A stretch of 48,285 bases of DNA from CAZJPD01 sp964547795 (GTDB taxonomy: Bacteria; Pseudomonadota; Alphaproteobacteria; Rickettsiales; Midichloriaceae), in the NCBI GenBank assembly GCA_964547795.1, contig CAZJPD010000001.1, forward strand, positions 1 to 48,285. The letters are read 5' to 3'. Positions 7,831-17,001 of this stretch are shown here, piece after piece. Below the pieces are notes generated by a model, which searched no databases, was not told where the DNA came from, and saw nothing but the letters and a program-made list of their open reading frames with translations. Within the stretch, counting starts at the first letter, position 1; every line of letters begins with the position of its first letter. Both the position numbers and the translations under genes were made by a program.

Positions 7831-7886
7831 TATCCCTATATGAGCGAGAATGCGATGCTGTAGATACCTAAGTGTACTAAGTTATA
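7831..7886 (+). repeat. 56-bp dispersed repeat, copy A
   Basis: This 56-base segment (TATCCCTATATGAGCGAGAA to CTAAGTGTACTAAGTTATA) recurs at 39851-39906 with three differences, all C/T. It contains the spaced direct repeat CTAAG-TGTA-CTAAG. It lies between palindromic repeat copy 1 and sufS. Confidence 0.85.
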
Positions 7887-7971
7887 TTATGCAAGAAAGT
7901 ATGTATTTTTATATAGTAGGAATTATGATATATAACTTATTGTATATTATTTTTGATATTTAGCATTATGC

Positions 7972-7977
7972 TATAAT
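7972..7977 (+). promoter_or_regulatory. Putative -10 box for sufS
   Basis: A perfect TATAAT lies 25 bases before the sufS ATG. No good -35 is seen at the usual distance (TTGATA at 7953 gives a 13-base spacer), so only the -10 is proposed. Confidence 0.35.
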
Positions 7978-8001
7978 ATGAAGTTTTAACCTATCTTCGA
8001 T

Positions 8002-9207
8002 ATGAGTATTGTACGGAAAGCTTTTCCTTTTTTTAGTCGAGACAATAATACTGCTTTTTTTGATTCCGCTGCAAGTACACAAAAGCCGAAAAAAGTAATA
8101 GACAAGTTAAATGAAATATATTCATACGATTATGCAAATATCCACAGGGGGCTTTATGATTTAAGTGCAAAGCTGACAGCTGATTTTGAACAAGTTAGGG
8201 AGAAAGTCGCAAAATTCATCAATGCTAAATTCACACATGAAATTGTCTTTACAAAAAACGCAACAGAAGCAATCAATTTGGTTGCTCACTCTTATGGCAT
8301 CCCCTTTATTCATAAAGGTGATGAGGTACTAATTTCCACTATGGAACATCATTCTAATATCGTCCCATGGCAACAACTCTGTAAAGAAAAAAATGCTGTA
8401 CTGAAGGTTATACCCATTACTAAAGCTGGAGATATTAAATACAATGAACTTGAGAAAATAGTATCTAATAAAACAAGGATGTTAGCAATTACACAAATGT
8501 CTAATGTTTTTGGCTCAATAGTTGACATCAAAAAAACTATTAGTATGGCAAAAAAGGTTGGGGCAAAGGTTTTAGTTGATGCCTGTCAATCGACTGCACA
8601 TATTAAGGTTGATGTTCAGAATTTGGATTGCGATTTTTTAGTCTTCTCATCACATAAATTATATGGTCCTGCTGGAGTTGGTGTTCTATATGGTAAGGTT
8701 GCATTGCTTGATAGTATGGACTTATACCAAACAGGGGGTTCTATGATAAAAGAGGTAACCTTCGATCATACAACTTTCTTGAAAACACCACATAAGTTTG
8801 AGGTGGGTACTCCTGCAATTGTTGAGGTGATTGCATTTGGGGTGGCATTGGATTACCTACATTCAATTGACTTGCCACATATTTGGCGGGAAGAAAAAAA
8901 ACTTGCAGAATATATAAGGGGGGAAATAGGAAAACTGGGAGGTTATGAAATATTAGGAAGCGATAATAGTATTATCTCTATTTTGCATTCCCATGCACAT
9001 CATTCTGATATTGGAGAGGTATTGAATCAATGTGGAGTTGCAATTAGGACAGGACATCATTGTACACAACCACTGATGAGTTATTTGGGTATTACAGGTA
9101 CTGCAAGAATCTCTTTAGGAATATATAATAACTTTGAAGATGCAGACAGGCTACTTGAAGCTCTCAAAAAAGTTAATAAAATTTTTGACATTACTAAGCA
9201 AACATAG
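8002..9207 (+). CDS. sufS: Cysteine desulfurase SufS
   Basis: SufS is a PLP enzyme that moves sulfur from cysteine to the SUF iron-sulfur cluster machinery. The 401-residue protein shows FFDSAASTQKP, the YDYANIHRGLYDLS segment, FTKNATEAINLVAHS, STMEHHSNIVPWQ, VDACQSTAHIKVDV, the PLP-lysine motif SSHKLYGPAGVGVLYG (Lys at about 219), and the catalytic Cys in RTGHHCTQPLM (about 354). This is the group II desulfurase arrangement. No sufB, sufC, sufD or sufE is adjacent; the gene stands alone between two copies of a palindromic repeat, which suggests it has been separated from an ancestral suf operon. Confidence 0.94.
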   Translation: MSIVRKAFPFFSRDNNTAFFDSAASTQKPKKVIDKLNEIYSYDYANIHRGLYDLSAKLTADFEQVREKVAKFINAKFTHEIVFTKNATEAINLVAHSYGIPFIHKGDEVLISTMEHHSNIVPWQQLCKEKNAVLKVIPITKAGDIKYNELEKIVSNKTRMLAITQMSNVFGSIVDIKKTISMAKKVGAKVLVDACQSTAHIKVDVQNLDCDFLVFSSHKLYGPAGVGVLYGKVALLDSMDLYQTGGSMIKEVTFDHTTFLKTPHKFEVGTPAIVEVIAFGVALDYLHSIDLPHIWREEKKLAEYIRGEIGKLGGYEILGSDNSIISILHSHAHHSDIGEVLNQCGVAIRTGHHCTQPLMSYLGITGTARISLGIYNNFEDADRLLEALKKVNKIFDITKQT

Positions 9208-9536
9208 GTTTGAAGAAGAAATGCAAATAAAGTGACAGCTCTAGCATATTCAGTATAGCTTATTTCAGTAAGGTATGGAGATTATTGTAGTTGTACATCT
9301 TGGTCATTACGAACCTACCAATAGTAGGTGTGGCAACCCACCTTTTATAAGGGATGCCTGGATCACCACGTTTGTTGTTGCTCCCTCGTGATGACGACTT
9401 GGTTTTATGTTTGCTCCTTCGTGAGATGACAATATGTTACTATCTAAACATACACTCATACTTAAAGGGGGCAAGGTAGCTAAAAAGGAGGGAGATAAAG
9501 CTACACTACCACTTCAAATGATAGACTTTCCACTAA
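9208..9536 (+). other. Intergenic region between sufS and the porin gene
   Basis: Apart from palindromic repeat copy 2 (9254-9396), I see only a further CTCCTTCGTGAGATGAC fragment, which looks like another partial repeat end, and a GTAGCT/AGCTAC inverted pair near 9475-9510. sufS and the porin gene converge here; no clear T-tailed terminator is visible and no gene is supported. Confidence 0.4.
9254..9396 (+). repeat. Dispersed palindromic repeat, copy 2 (downstream of sufS)
   Basis: Collinear with copy 1: TATAGCTTATTTCAG, GTATGGAGATTATTGTAG, TTGTACATCTTGGTCATTA, then CCTACCAATAGTAGG, GGCAACCCACC, CTGGATCACCACG and CTCGTGATGACG. It lacks the second GTCATTGCGAAC stretch of copy 1. It has the same orientation as copy 1, so sufS sits between direct repeats. 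Confidence 0.8.
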
Positions 9537-10829
9537 TTAAAACTTAACTTTTGTTCCAACTAAGAACACAGTACCTTTATTAAATTTAAGATTACTAGTA
9601 TTAGGTACAGCAAAGCTTTTATTTTCCTTAAACTTAAATCTGGTTACCTCAACATACGGCATAAATCCTGGCATTACCTGGTAATCTGCACCAACAGATA
9701 TTGCTTCTAATTTATTATACTCTGAAGTACTCTTTGCAGATGTTTCTGCTGTATTTTTATCCTTTCCAAAAATAAAACCAGCTCTTTTGCTTTGCATATA
9801 GTTAATACTAATTCCATACTGACTAGTTGAATACGCAGAGCCTAAAGACCAGTACTTAGCACCATACTTTTTATCAGCCTCCCTACCTTCTTTTTTTGTT
9901 CCTGATTTTCCAAAATCACCATAAGAACCAGCAACTGCAAACCCATTATACTCAACACTTGCACCCACTTGCCATGCAGCTAAATTCTTACGTTTTATAT
10001 TCCCTGCTGGTTTATCTGGTTTACCTTCTTTGTCCTTTTCAGCATCCCAGCTATAATCTTTAGCCTCTGCGAATTCTCCAAGTACAGCTGTTGCAAATTC
10101 AATACCACCATCAAATGTCTTTTCATATCTCACAGCTGGTTGCCATACATTTCTATATCCACCACCACAGTCTTTCAATAATTCTCTCACTTGTTTAGTT
10201 GTACCCTTCCCCTTTGAAGAAGGTGAATAACTTACCCCAAATGAAAAACCATTAATATTAGGACTGAAGTAGTTAATCTTGTTTGCTTTGCTCTCATCAT
10301 CAAACCCAATAGGCAGCTGAGGAGCTGTCAAATACCCATCCTTATAATTCTTACTGCCACTTATCACAGCACCATTTTTGAGCCAGTCATCCCAACCACC
10401 ATCTAAATCACCTGTTGCACGAGCTATTGAATATGAATTTACCTCCATTGCATTCCCTACAGGACTGGTACTACCTAGTTCAACTTCACCAAAATTTCCC
10501 TTAAAATATACCTTAGCCTCTTTTGCAGTCCCCTTAATTTCTTTATCCTTCTCTACATCGGCATTTAGCTTAATAAATGCACCATAACTTGAACCATTAT
10601 CATTTTTCTTATCAATGTCAAATTTCAAGGAATTACTATTAGTCAAGCCATTTTGGTTGTATTTTTTACCACTTTTGTCTTTTTTGAAAGCATCTTCCTG
10701 ATTTATAATTCCGTACTGTGCATCAACACCACCACCAACTTTCACAGTAAAATCACTACCCTTCCCTACAAAAACGGTGATTGGTAGAAAGCTCAATAAA
10801 GAAGCAAAAAGTATGTTTTTATTTTTCAT
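9537..10829 (-). CDS. Gram-negative porin (16-stranded type), outer membrane
   Basis: The protein has 430 residues. It begins with a signal peptide (MKNKNILFASLLSFLPITVFV, a positive start and a hydrophobic core) followed by SDFTVKVGGGVDAQYGI, typical of trimeric porins. The body has alternating beta-strand sequence with acidic and Gly-rich turns, including the porin-like GNFGEVELGSTSP, a NKINYFSPNINGFSFGVSYS stretch, WQVGASVEYNGFAVAGSYGD, and YQVMPGFMPYVEVTRF. It ends in aromatic Phe (VGTKVKF), the usual recognition signal for BAM insertion. It is monocistronic on the minus strand. Selectivity cannot be read. It is the main surface channel candidate in this window. Confidence 0.87.
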   Translation of the reverse strand: MKNKNILFASLLSFLPITVFVGKGSDFTVKVGGGVDAQYGIINQEDAFKKDKSGKKYNQNGLTNSNSLKFDIDKKNDNGSSYGAFIKLNADVEKDKEIKGTAKEAKVYFKGNFGEVELGSTSPVGNAMEVNSYSIARATGDLDGGWDDWLKNGAVISGSKNYKDGYLTAPQLPIGFDDESKANKINYFSPNINGFSFGVSYSPSSKGKGTTKQVRELLKDCGGGYRNVWQPAVRYEKTFDGGIEFATAVLGEFAEAKDYSWDAEKDKEGKPDKPAGNIKRKNLAAWQVGASVEYNGFAVAGSYGDFGKSGTKKEGREADKKYGAKYWSLGSAYSTSQYGISINYMQSKRAGFIFGKDKNTAETSAKSTSEYNKLEAISVGADYQVMPGFMPYVEVTRFKFKENKSFAVPNTSNLKFNKGTVFLVGTKVKF

Positions 10830-10869
10830 AATACACTAACTAACTTTTTATGTAATACCATGATAATAC

Positions 10870-11280
10870 CTATTCATGTATATACTTGTCAAGTATTTTT
10901 ACAAAACCTTGATAATTATTTACTCCGATAATCTTGTTGCCATTGATAAAAAATGTTGGCGTAGAATTAATTTTCAAAACTTCCATTGATGTATATGCCT
11001 TTTTAAGCAAGTTACTTGCCATTTGTTTATCGTTGAAACATTCATTAACTCTGTTAGTATTCAATCCATATAACCTAGAGATATTCTTTAATATACTTTT
11101 AAAATCTTTTCTAAATATCCAACTTTCTTGTGATTCGAATAAAATATATGTTGATCTGATTGTACCCACATTGAATAATTCTTCTTTACGCTAATTATGT
11201 TGCATTACCTTGTTTAAGGTGATTAGTATCAAATGGGATAAAGTCTATAATAATCCATACATAATAGATATCACTATAAA
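10870..11280 (-). pseudogene. dsbA-like thiol-disulfide oxidoreductase relic
   Basis: The 99-residue frame 10870-11169 matches the C-terminal half of a DsbA-type thioredoxin fold: SQESWIFRKDFKSILKN, a helical insertion, and the cis-Pro region STPTFFINGNKIIGV. The N-terminal half with the CxxC active site is missing as an open frame. Upstream on the same strand, fragments in other frames still resemble the family: IIDFIPFDTNHLKQGNAT (compare the usual RDFPFD... segment), then stops, then VKKNYSMWVQ. I read this as a decayed gene with several frameshifts and stops. The upstream limit is approximate. It lies just upstream of the porin gene. Confidence 0.6.
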
Positions 11281-11329
11281 AATAAAATTTTAATGTTATA
11301 CTAAGTAAGGTTTTATCGTTAATTATATC

Positions 11330-11935
11330 ATGCACACTAAATTATCTGTTAATACTAATAAAATAGAATTGCCAGTTTCTGAAGAAAAGGCAAAAGAGGC
11401 GGTTCAAACAATTCTTAAGTGGATTGGAGAAGACCCTAACCGGGAAGGCTTAATAAATACACCACAAAGGGTAATAAACAGTTTTAAAGGGCACTTTTCT
11501 GGCTATAATGAAGACCCAATTCAAATTTTAAAAAGAACCTTTACTGAAACTTCGGGTTATCAGGACATGGTGCTTCTAAAAAATATTAAGATATATTCCC
11601 ACTGTGAACACCACATAGCTCCTATCAGTGGCATTGCTCATGTAGCCTATTATCCCAACACAAAGGTTGTAGGTATCAGCAAACTTGCAAGAGTAGCGGA
11701 GATTTATTCAAAACGTCTACAGATACAAGAAAGGCTAACAGTAGAGATTGCAAATGCAATAAGTTTTGCCCTCAAACCAAAGGGAGTAGCTGTTCAGATA
11801 AAAGCATACCATAATTGCATCAACAGTAGGGGTATACAGCAAAAGGATGCTAAAATGGAGACGCACAGTCTACTAGGTTGCTTTAGAAACGACCCAAAAA
11901 TAAGTGAAAGGTTTTTTCAATTAGTTATAGCATGA
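11330..11935 (+). CDS. folE: GTP cyclohydrolase I
   Basis: FolE converts GTP to 7,8-dihydroneopterin triphosphate, the first step of folate synthesis; the same product also feeds queuosine precursor synthesis via QueD. The 201-residue protein shows EDPNREGLINTPQRV, the zinc motif YSHCEHHIAPISG, VAYYPNTKVVGISKLARVAE as segments, QIQERLTVEIANAI, and AYHNCINSRGIQ containing the second zinc Cys. The C-terminus LLGCFRNDP is normal. It is monocistronic, preceded by a TATACT box at 11297. Because queE also occurs in this window, the enzyme may serve both folate and queuosine pathways. Confidence 0.96.
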   Translation: MHTKLSVNTNKIELPVSEEKAKEAVQTILKWIGEDPNREGLINTPQRVINSFKGHFSGYNEDPIQILKRTFTETSGYQDMVLLKNIKIYSHCEHHIAPISGIAHVAYYPNTKVVGISKLARVAEIYSKRLQIQERLTVEIANAISFALKPKGVAVQIKAYHNCINSRGIQQKDAKMETHSLLGCFRNDPKISERFFQLVIA

Positions 11936-12040
11936 AACAGTTCCTTCACTATATCACCCCCCTTCCTAAATCCAATTTATAATGAAAAGCTTAGTCGGAC
12001 ATACCAATTTATAGCAAGTATTTATAGTAAGCACTTTTCT

Positions 12041-12910
12041 CTATAATTTATCCATCCAATGCTCTCTCACCTTTACGAACAAATATAAATGTGTTCTTTT
12101 ATTTGTTAGTTTCATTATACCTTCCCTTGCTAAAACCCCAACTTTTTTAATCTGTTCACCTTTTGCACCCAAAATGATTTTCTTTTGATTATACTTTAAA
12201 ACAGTAATTACTTGATGTATTGTAATCTCATCATTGTCTTCTTTCCAGGATTCTGTTTCAACTTTTAGAGAATAGGGAATTTCTTGATTGAGGAATTTAT
12301 ATAGCTTTTCTATTGTGATATCTTCAGCTAACTGTCTTATAGACCTATCAGTAATTTCATCTTCGTCGTATTGCCATTTGCCTTTTGGAGCATTGTCCAT
12401 CAAATAATTCCTAAAGACTTTCACCCCTTTATTCTTCAAGGCAGATATCATAAATATCTGCTCAAACCCCCTACTTTTAGCATCTTGAGCTAGTAGCAAT
12501 AATTTTTCCTTATCCTGAATTAAATCTACCTTATTGAAAATCAATATAGGCATTTTTTCTGATCTTAAATAATTGTGATCCAGTAGTGGGTTATCTAAAC
12601 AGTTCTTTTTAGCAGTATCTATTACAATACAAACAAAATCCATACCACTTACCCCTTGCAAAGCCTTTTTGGCAATTGCTTTTTCCAATTTAAACTTTGG
12701 AGATTTCAAAAATCCTGGTGTATCTATAAAGATTAACTGGGTATTATTTTCTGTCACCATTCCTTTGATGTTATCTCTTGTTGTATGAACCTTATGTGTA
12801 ACAATGGATATTTTTTGACTTAAAAGTAGGTTAAACAAAGTGGATTTTCCAGAATTAGGAGCTCCTAACAAACATACGTATCCAAGCTTTTTATTCACCT
12901 TGTACATCAA
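12041..12910 (-). CDS. era: GTPase Era
   Basis: Era is an essential GTPase that binds the 3' end of 16S rRNA and helps 30S maturation. The 289-residue protein shows G1 GAPNSGKS at about 16-23, the effector region VHTTRDNIKGM, G3 DTPGF, G4 NKVD, ISALKNKGV as G5, and a C-terminal KH domain with KIILGAKGEQIKKVG. It starts at ATG 12910 (or ATG 12907), 20 bases inside the end of rnc, indicating translational coupling. It is the last gene of recA-ppdK-lepB-rnc-era. The order lepB-rnc-era is widespread in bacteria. Confidence 0.95.
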   Translation of the reverse strand: MMYKVNKKLGYVCLLGAPNSGKSTLFNLLLSQKISIVTHKVHTTRDNIKGMVTENNTQLIFIDTPGFLKSPKFKLEKAIAKKALQGVSGMDFVCIVIDTAKKNCLDNPLLDHNYLRSEKMPILIFNKVDLIQDKEKLLLLAQDAKSRGFEQIFMISALKNKGVKVFRNYLMDNAPKGKWQYDEDEITDRSIRQLAEDITIEKLYKFLNQEIPYSLKVETESWKEDNDEITIHQVITVLKYNQKKIILGAKGEQIKKVGVLAREGIMKLTNKRTHLYLFVKVREHWMDKL

Positions 12911-13553
12911 TATGGTTCAGCATTTTATATGCGGCTTTCTGTTCTGCCTCTCTTTTTGTTTTACCTTGAGCTATTGTTGTATGTTCATTTAAAGAAACAG
13001 AAACTGTAAACGTGGGATTGTGAGGTTCACCGACTTTAGATTTAGTTTTATATTTTGGTAATATTTTGTACCTTTTTTGTACTAGCTCTTGTAATTGCGT
13101 TTTATGATCTTTTTGAAAAAGCTTTTCTGTATCCTGAAAAAACCCTGCCCACCATCTGTTTATTATGTCCTTAACAGTGTAAAAATCACTGTCCAAATAT
13201 ATAGCAGCAATCACTGCTTCTAATGCATTTTCAAGGTTATTTGGATTGTCCCTACCACCCCCTAACTCTTCTCCACTATCGAGGATAATTTTTTCTGCTA
13301 GATTAAGCTCTGTCGCTATCTTAACAAGGGTTTTAGAATTCACCAAATTCGCAATAATTGTTGAGAGCTCACCTTCTGAATAATCACTAAATTTGTTATA
13401 AATTATATCTGCAATTACTGCATTGAGTATACTATCTCCAAGAAATTCCATTCTTTCATAACCACTACTGTTATTTCTACTTATTGCACTTGGGTGTGTC
13501 AAAGCGATTTGCAATAATGTTTTATCTTTAAATGTGTATCCTTCTAGCTTCAC
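12891..13553 (-). CDS. rnc: Ribonuclease III
   Basis: RNase III cleaves double-stranded RNA, including rRNA precursors. The 220-residue protein has the catalytic signature ERMEFLGDSILNAV near residue 33, a second acidic site in NALEAVIAAIYLDSDF, and a C-terminal dsRNA-binding domain (HKTQLQELVQKRYKILPKY, then AEQKAAYKMLNHI). It starts 8 bases after the lepB stop and overlaps era by 20 bases, so it belongs to the same operon. No abnormality is seen. Confidence 0.95.
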   Translation of the reverse strand: MKLEGYTFKDKTLLQIALTHPSAISRNNSSGYERMEFLGDSILNAVIADIIYNKFSDYSEGELSTIIANLVNSKTLVKIATELNLAEKIILDSGEELGGGRDNPNNLENALEAVIAAIYLDSDFYTVKDIINRWWAGFFQDTEKLFQKDHKTQLQELVQKRYKILPKYKTKSKVGEPHNPTFTVSVSLNEHTTIAQGKTKREAEQKAAYKMLNHIDVQGE

Positions 13554-13561
13554 TGAAAAAT

Positions 13562-14329
13562 TTACTTAATCAACTTAAAGGTTCTATTTGTCTCTAATTT
13601 AGTAACAAAATCATGAATTGAAAAGTCATGAGTCCAAAACAGTATTTTAGCCTTTCCAAGAATCCTATTTTTGGCAACAAACCCAACATCTTTTAAAAAC
13701 CTACTATCCACCGAATTATTCCTGTTATCCCCCATAAAAAAATAATGACCCTGCGGTATTTTATAGACGGGGGTATCATTAGGAAATTTTAATTTATCTT
13801 CATTGTGAGAAACATATATTAAGTAGTTTATTCCATTTAGTAATGTTTCTCGATAAATATCCTTAATGTGAAGCATGCCACTTTTCCCTATATCTATTTT
13901 CTGTCCCTGATATTCCTTCTTTACTGCAATATTATTAATATACAATTGTCCTTCCTTCATTTGAATCTTATCTCCTGGTAGTCCAATTAACCTTTTTATG
14001 TAATGAATGCTACTATCCCTAGGTAATAAAAAAACAATAACATCACCCCTTTTAGGTTCATTATAAAAAAATGCATCAGAAAAAATATCAAAGCGATTCA
14101 ACATGAAGGAAAGGGAACTGTTATTGTACCCATACACAAACTTTTCAACGAATAAATAGTCTCCAATTTGCAGACCTGGTTTCATAGAACTAGAAGGAAT
14201 TTTAAAAGGTTGATATAAGAATGTTTGAAATAAAAAGGCAAATGTAAGGGCAAAAGCAATCGTATTAAAAAACTCCTCTAGTTTTTTATATGTTAAAATT
14301 GAAAAGATAAAACCTAACAAGTGTTTCAT
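13562..14329 (-). CDS. lepB: Signal peptidase I
   Basis: LepB removes signal peptides of exported proteins at the outer face of the inner membrane. The 255-residue protein has one N-terminal membrane segment (about 22-38), the catalytic Ser48 in IPSSSM, the general-base Lys112 in HYIKRLIGLPGD, and the conserved box FMGDNRNNSVDSR near residue 200. Its start ATG overlaps the ppdK stop by 4 bases (ATGA), so it is coupled to ppdK. Substrates in this window would include the porin and possibly TlpA. It is a normal S26 family member. Confidence 0.95.
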   Translation of the reverse strand: MKHLLGFIFSILTYKKLEEFFNTIAFALTFAFLFQTFLYQPFKIPSSSMKPGLQIGDYLFVEKFVYGYNNSSLSFMLNRFDIFSDAFFYNEPKRGDVIVFLLPRDSSIHYIKRLIGLPGDKIQMKEGQLYINNIAVKKEYQGQKIDIGKSGMLHIKDIYRETLLNGINYLIYVSHNEDKLKFPNDTPVYKIPQGHYFFMGDNRNNSVDSRFLKDVGFVAKNRILGKAKILFWTHDFSIHDFVTKLETNRTFKLIK

Positions 14330-17001
14330 GACATTTTGTTTCCAACATTATACTTCCCGGCAGCGACTTTTGCAACAGGGATTCTGAAAGGAGAACATGA
14401 GATATAGTCTACCTTGATCTCATTAAAAAACTCTATTGATTTAGGGTCTCCTGCATGTTCTCCACAAACTCCTATTTTTATTTTAGGATTGGCTTTTCTA
14501 CTTTCAATGACTGATAATCTTAATAATTTTCCTACTGTACTTTTATCAATTGAAGCAAATGGATCATTTGCAAAAATACCCCTTTTTATGTATTGACGTA
14601 AAAACTTTCCTGCATCGTCTCTCGATATACCTAAACTTGTTTGTGTAAGATCATTAGTGCCAAAACTGATGAAATCAGCTTCTTTAGCTATCTCAGTGGC
14701 ATTCATTATTGCAGCTGGTAACTCTATCATGCTACCAACTTTGTATCCAATTTTTGTATCCAAGTCCCTCTCTAACATTTTAGCAGTAGTTGTGATTAGA
14801 TTTTTCATTTCCAAAAACTCCACTCTATTCATAACTAGTGGGATCATAATTTCTGGTATAATACGGATACCATCTTTTTTACCTTTGTGTGCTGCTTTTA
14901 GAATAGCCTTAACCTGCATTTGATAAATTTCAGGATATGTGATTGCCAACCTACAACCTCTATGCCCTAGTATAGGATTGGTTTCTTTGAGCATATCTGC
15001 CCTTTCTCGCATATCTTGGGCATCCATACATATCAATTTACTCATACTTAACAGCTCTTCTCCTTTGGGTAAAAATTCGTGTAGAGGGGGATCTAATAAC
15101 CTGATCGTAACAGGGTATCCATCCATAATTTTAAATAGTTGATAAAAATCTTCCCGCTGAAAAGGAAGAAGGTCATTGAGTATATCTATACGCTCCTCTT
15201 TGGTATTGGCTAAAATCATTTTTCTAAAAAGATTAATCCTATCGGTTTGGAAAAACATGTGTTCAGTCCTACAAAGACCTATACCATCAGCTCCAAAAGT
15301 TCTTGCGGTTTTAGCATCTTTGACTGTTTCTGCATTTGCCCTTACTTTTAGGTTTGCACTTTCTTCTGCAATAGTAACCAAGTCTTGAAACTCTTTATCT
15401 AACCTTGGTTGAATTGTGGCTAATTCTCCCAAAAATACCTCTCCAGTTGCACCATCTATGGTTATATATTTGCCTTCTGAAAGAACAGTCCCGTTAATTT
15501 TTAGGACTCTATCACTAACTATAATTTCAGATGCTCCTGTTACACAAGGTTTTCCCATACCCCTTGCAACCACTGCAGCATGAGAAGTCATTCCTCCTCT
15601 TGAGGTTAAGATACCAGAAGATACATCTATCCCACCTATATCTTCGGGATTGGTTTCATTCCGTACTAAAATCACCTTATCATTTTGTGCTATAGATTCG
15701 GCACACTTTGAGGATAGTACTATTTTGCCAAAAGCTGCTCCAGGAGAAGCTGGTAGCCCTTTAGTTAGTAATGTTTTTTTTGACTTGGGGTTTATATTTG
15801 GATGTAGCATTTTTTCAATTATAATAGGGTCTATACTACCTAAAGCTTGTTGTTTGTTTAAAATTCCTTCATTCAACATATCCATGGCGATTTTTACAGC
15901 CGCAGTTGCCGTACGCTTTCCTGATCTAGTTTGTAAAATCCAACATTTTCCATCTTCTATTGTAAACTCAACGTCTTGCATGTCACTATAATGATGCTCT
16001 AACTTTTGCAAAATATTTTTCAGATCTTCGTATGTTTTTGGCATTAGCTCTTCCATAGAGGGTAGATCGTCTAAATTTTGCTCCTTAGAGCTGATGTTTA
16101 TAGGATTCGGAGTTTTTATGCCTGAGACAATGTCTTCACCTTGAGCATTCACCAAAAACTCGCCAAATATCTCCCCTTTCCCAGTAGATGGATTTCTAGT
16201 AAAAGCTACCCCCGTAGCACTGTTATTTCCTTTGTTCCCGAAAACCATACCCTGCACATTGACAGCTGTCCCTAAATCATCAGATATGTTGTTTATTTTT
16301 CTATATCTAATTGCACGTGGAGTATTCCATGATTGAAACACTGCTGTAATAGCTGACAACAACTGCATTTTTATATTCTGTGGAAAATCCTTACCAAGCT
16401 GGATATGGACTAAGTCCTTATATTCAAAAATTATGTCTTTGATATTATCGACTGTTAAATCTCGCCCCTCTGCTACACCCAGCAAGTTCTTCTTATTCTC
16501 AAAGATATTTTTAAACTTTAATCTATCAATCCTCAAAACTACATAGCTATACATCTCAATATACCTTCTGTAGCAGTCATACGCAAATTTGCTGTTATTT
16601 GTGTTTTTGGCTAACCCCTCGACTGTTACGTCATTCAATCCAAAATTGAGAACCGTTTCCATCATACCAGGCATCGAAACCTCTGCTCCAGACCTGATAG
16701 ATAGAAATAGCGGATTTTCTATATCACCCAATTTTAAACCCACATCAATTTCTAATATCTGTATAGCAGATTCAATTTGCTCTTTTATGAAAGATGGTAA
16801 GTTATTGGAATTTTGATAATATTCCTTGCAAGCTTCGGTAGATATGGTAAATCCAGGAGGTACAGGGATTTGCAACTTACACATCTCGGCAAGCCCTGCT
16901 CCTTTGTTGCCTAAAATATTCTTTAACTGATCTCCACCTTCTGCGTTTTTACCACCAAAATGATATACGACTTTCTTAATAGAATTGTAGATTTTACTCA
17001 T
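14326..17001 (-). CDS. ppdK: Pyruvate, phosphate dikinase
   Basis: PPDK interconverts pyruvate, ATP and phosphate with phosphoenolpyruvate, AMP and pyrophosphate. The N-terminal nucleotide domain shows LGNKGAGLAEM, PVPPGFTIST and SIRSGAEVSMPGMMETVLN in segments; the central domain has the phosphorylated His in GGMTSHAAVVARGMGKPCVTG; the C-terminal TIM barrel has FGADGIGLCRTEHMFF, GFGTNDLTQTSLGISRDD-like SFGTNDLTQT, and the active-site Cys in VCGEHAGDP. I place the start at ATG 17001 (MSKIYNSIKK; 891 aa), though 17013 is in frame and overlaps the recA stop. In Rickettsiales PPDK probably makes PEP from pyruvate. It is co-transcribed with recA and lepB. Confidence 0.95.
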   Translation of the reverse strand: MSKIYNSIKKVVYHFGGKNAEGGDQLKNILGNKGAGLAEMCKLQIPVPPGFTISTEACKEYYQNSNNLPSFIKEQIESAIQILEIDVGLKLGDIENPLFLSIRSGAEVSMPGMMETVLNFGLNDVTVEGLAKNTNNSKFAYDCYRRYIEMYSYVVLRIDRLKFKNIFENKKNLLGVAEGRDLTVDNIKDIIFEYKDLVHIQLGKDFPQNIKMQLLSAITAVFQSWNTPRAIRYRKINNISDDLGTAVNVQGMVFGNKGNNSATGVAFTRNPSTGKGEIFGEFLVNAQGEDIVSGIKTPNPINISSKEQNLDDLPSMEELMPKTYEDLKNILQKLEHHYSDMQDVEFTIEDGKCWILQTRSGKRTATAAVKIAMDMLNEGILNKQQALGSIDPIIIEKMLHPNINPKSKKTLLTKGLPASPGAAFGKIVLSSKCAESIAQNDKVILVRNETNPEDIGGIDVSSGILTSRGGMTSHAAVVARGMGKPCVTGASEIIVSDRVLKINGTVLSEGKYITIDGATGEVFLGELATIQPRLDKEFQDLVTIAEESANLKVRANAETVKDAKTARTFGADGIGLCRTEHMFFQTDRINLFRKMILANTKEERIDILNDLLPFQREDFYQLFKIMDGYPVTIRLLDPPLHEFLPKGEELLSMSKLICMDAQDMRERADMLKETNPILGHRGCRLAITYPEIYQMQVKAILKAAHKGKKDGIRIIPEIMIPLVMNRVEFLEMKNLITTTAKMLERDLDTKIGYKVGSMIELPAAIMNATEIAKEADFISFGTNDLTQTSLGISRDDAGKFLRQYIKRGIFANDPFASIDKSTVGKLLRLSVIESRKANPKIKIGVCGEHAGDPKSIEFFNEIKVDYISCSPFRIPVAKVAAGKYNVGNKMS

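Noticed and set aside
7657..7863. 68-codon open frame between trcR and sufS
   Set aside because: It runs through palindromic repeat copy 1 and the 56-bp repeat; the translation has no family features.
7636..9396. CRISPR array
   Set aside because: Repeats are long, imperfect, few and separated by a gene; there are no regular spacers and no cas genes.
14414..16816. Several plus-strand frames opposite ppdK
   Set aside because: They are antisense shadows of a clearly conserved gene and have no family features.
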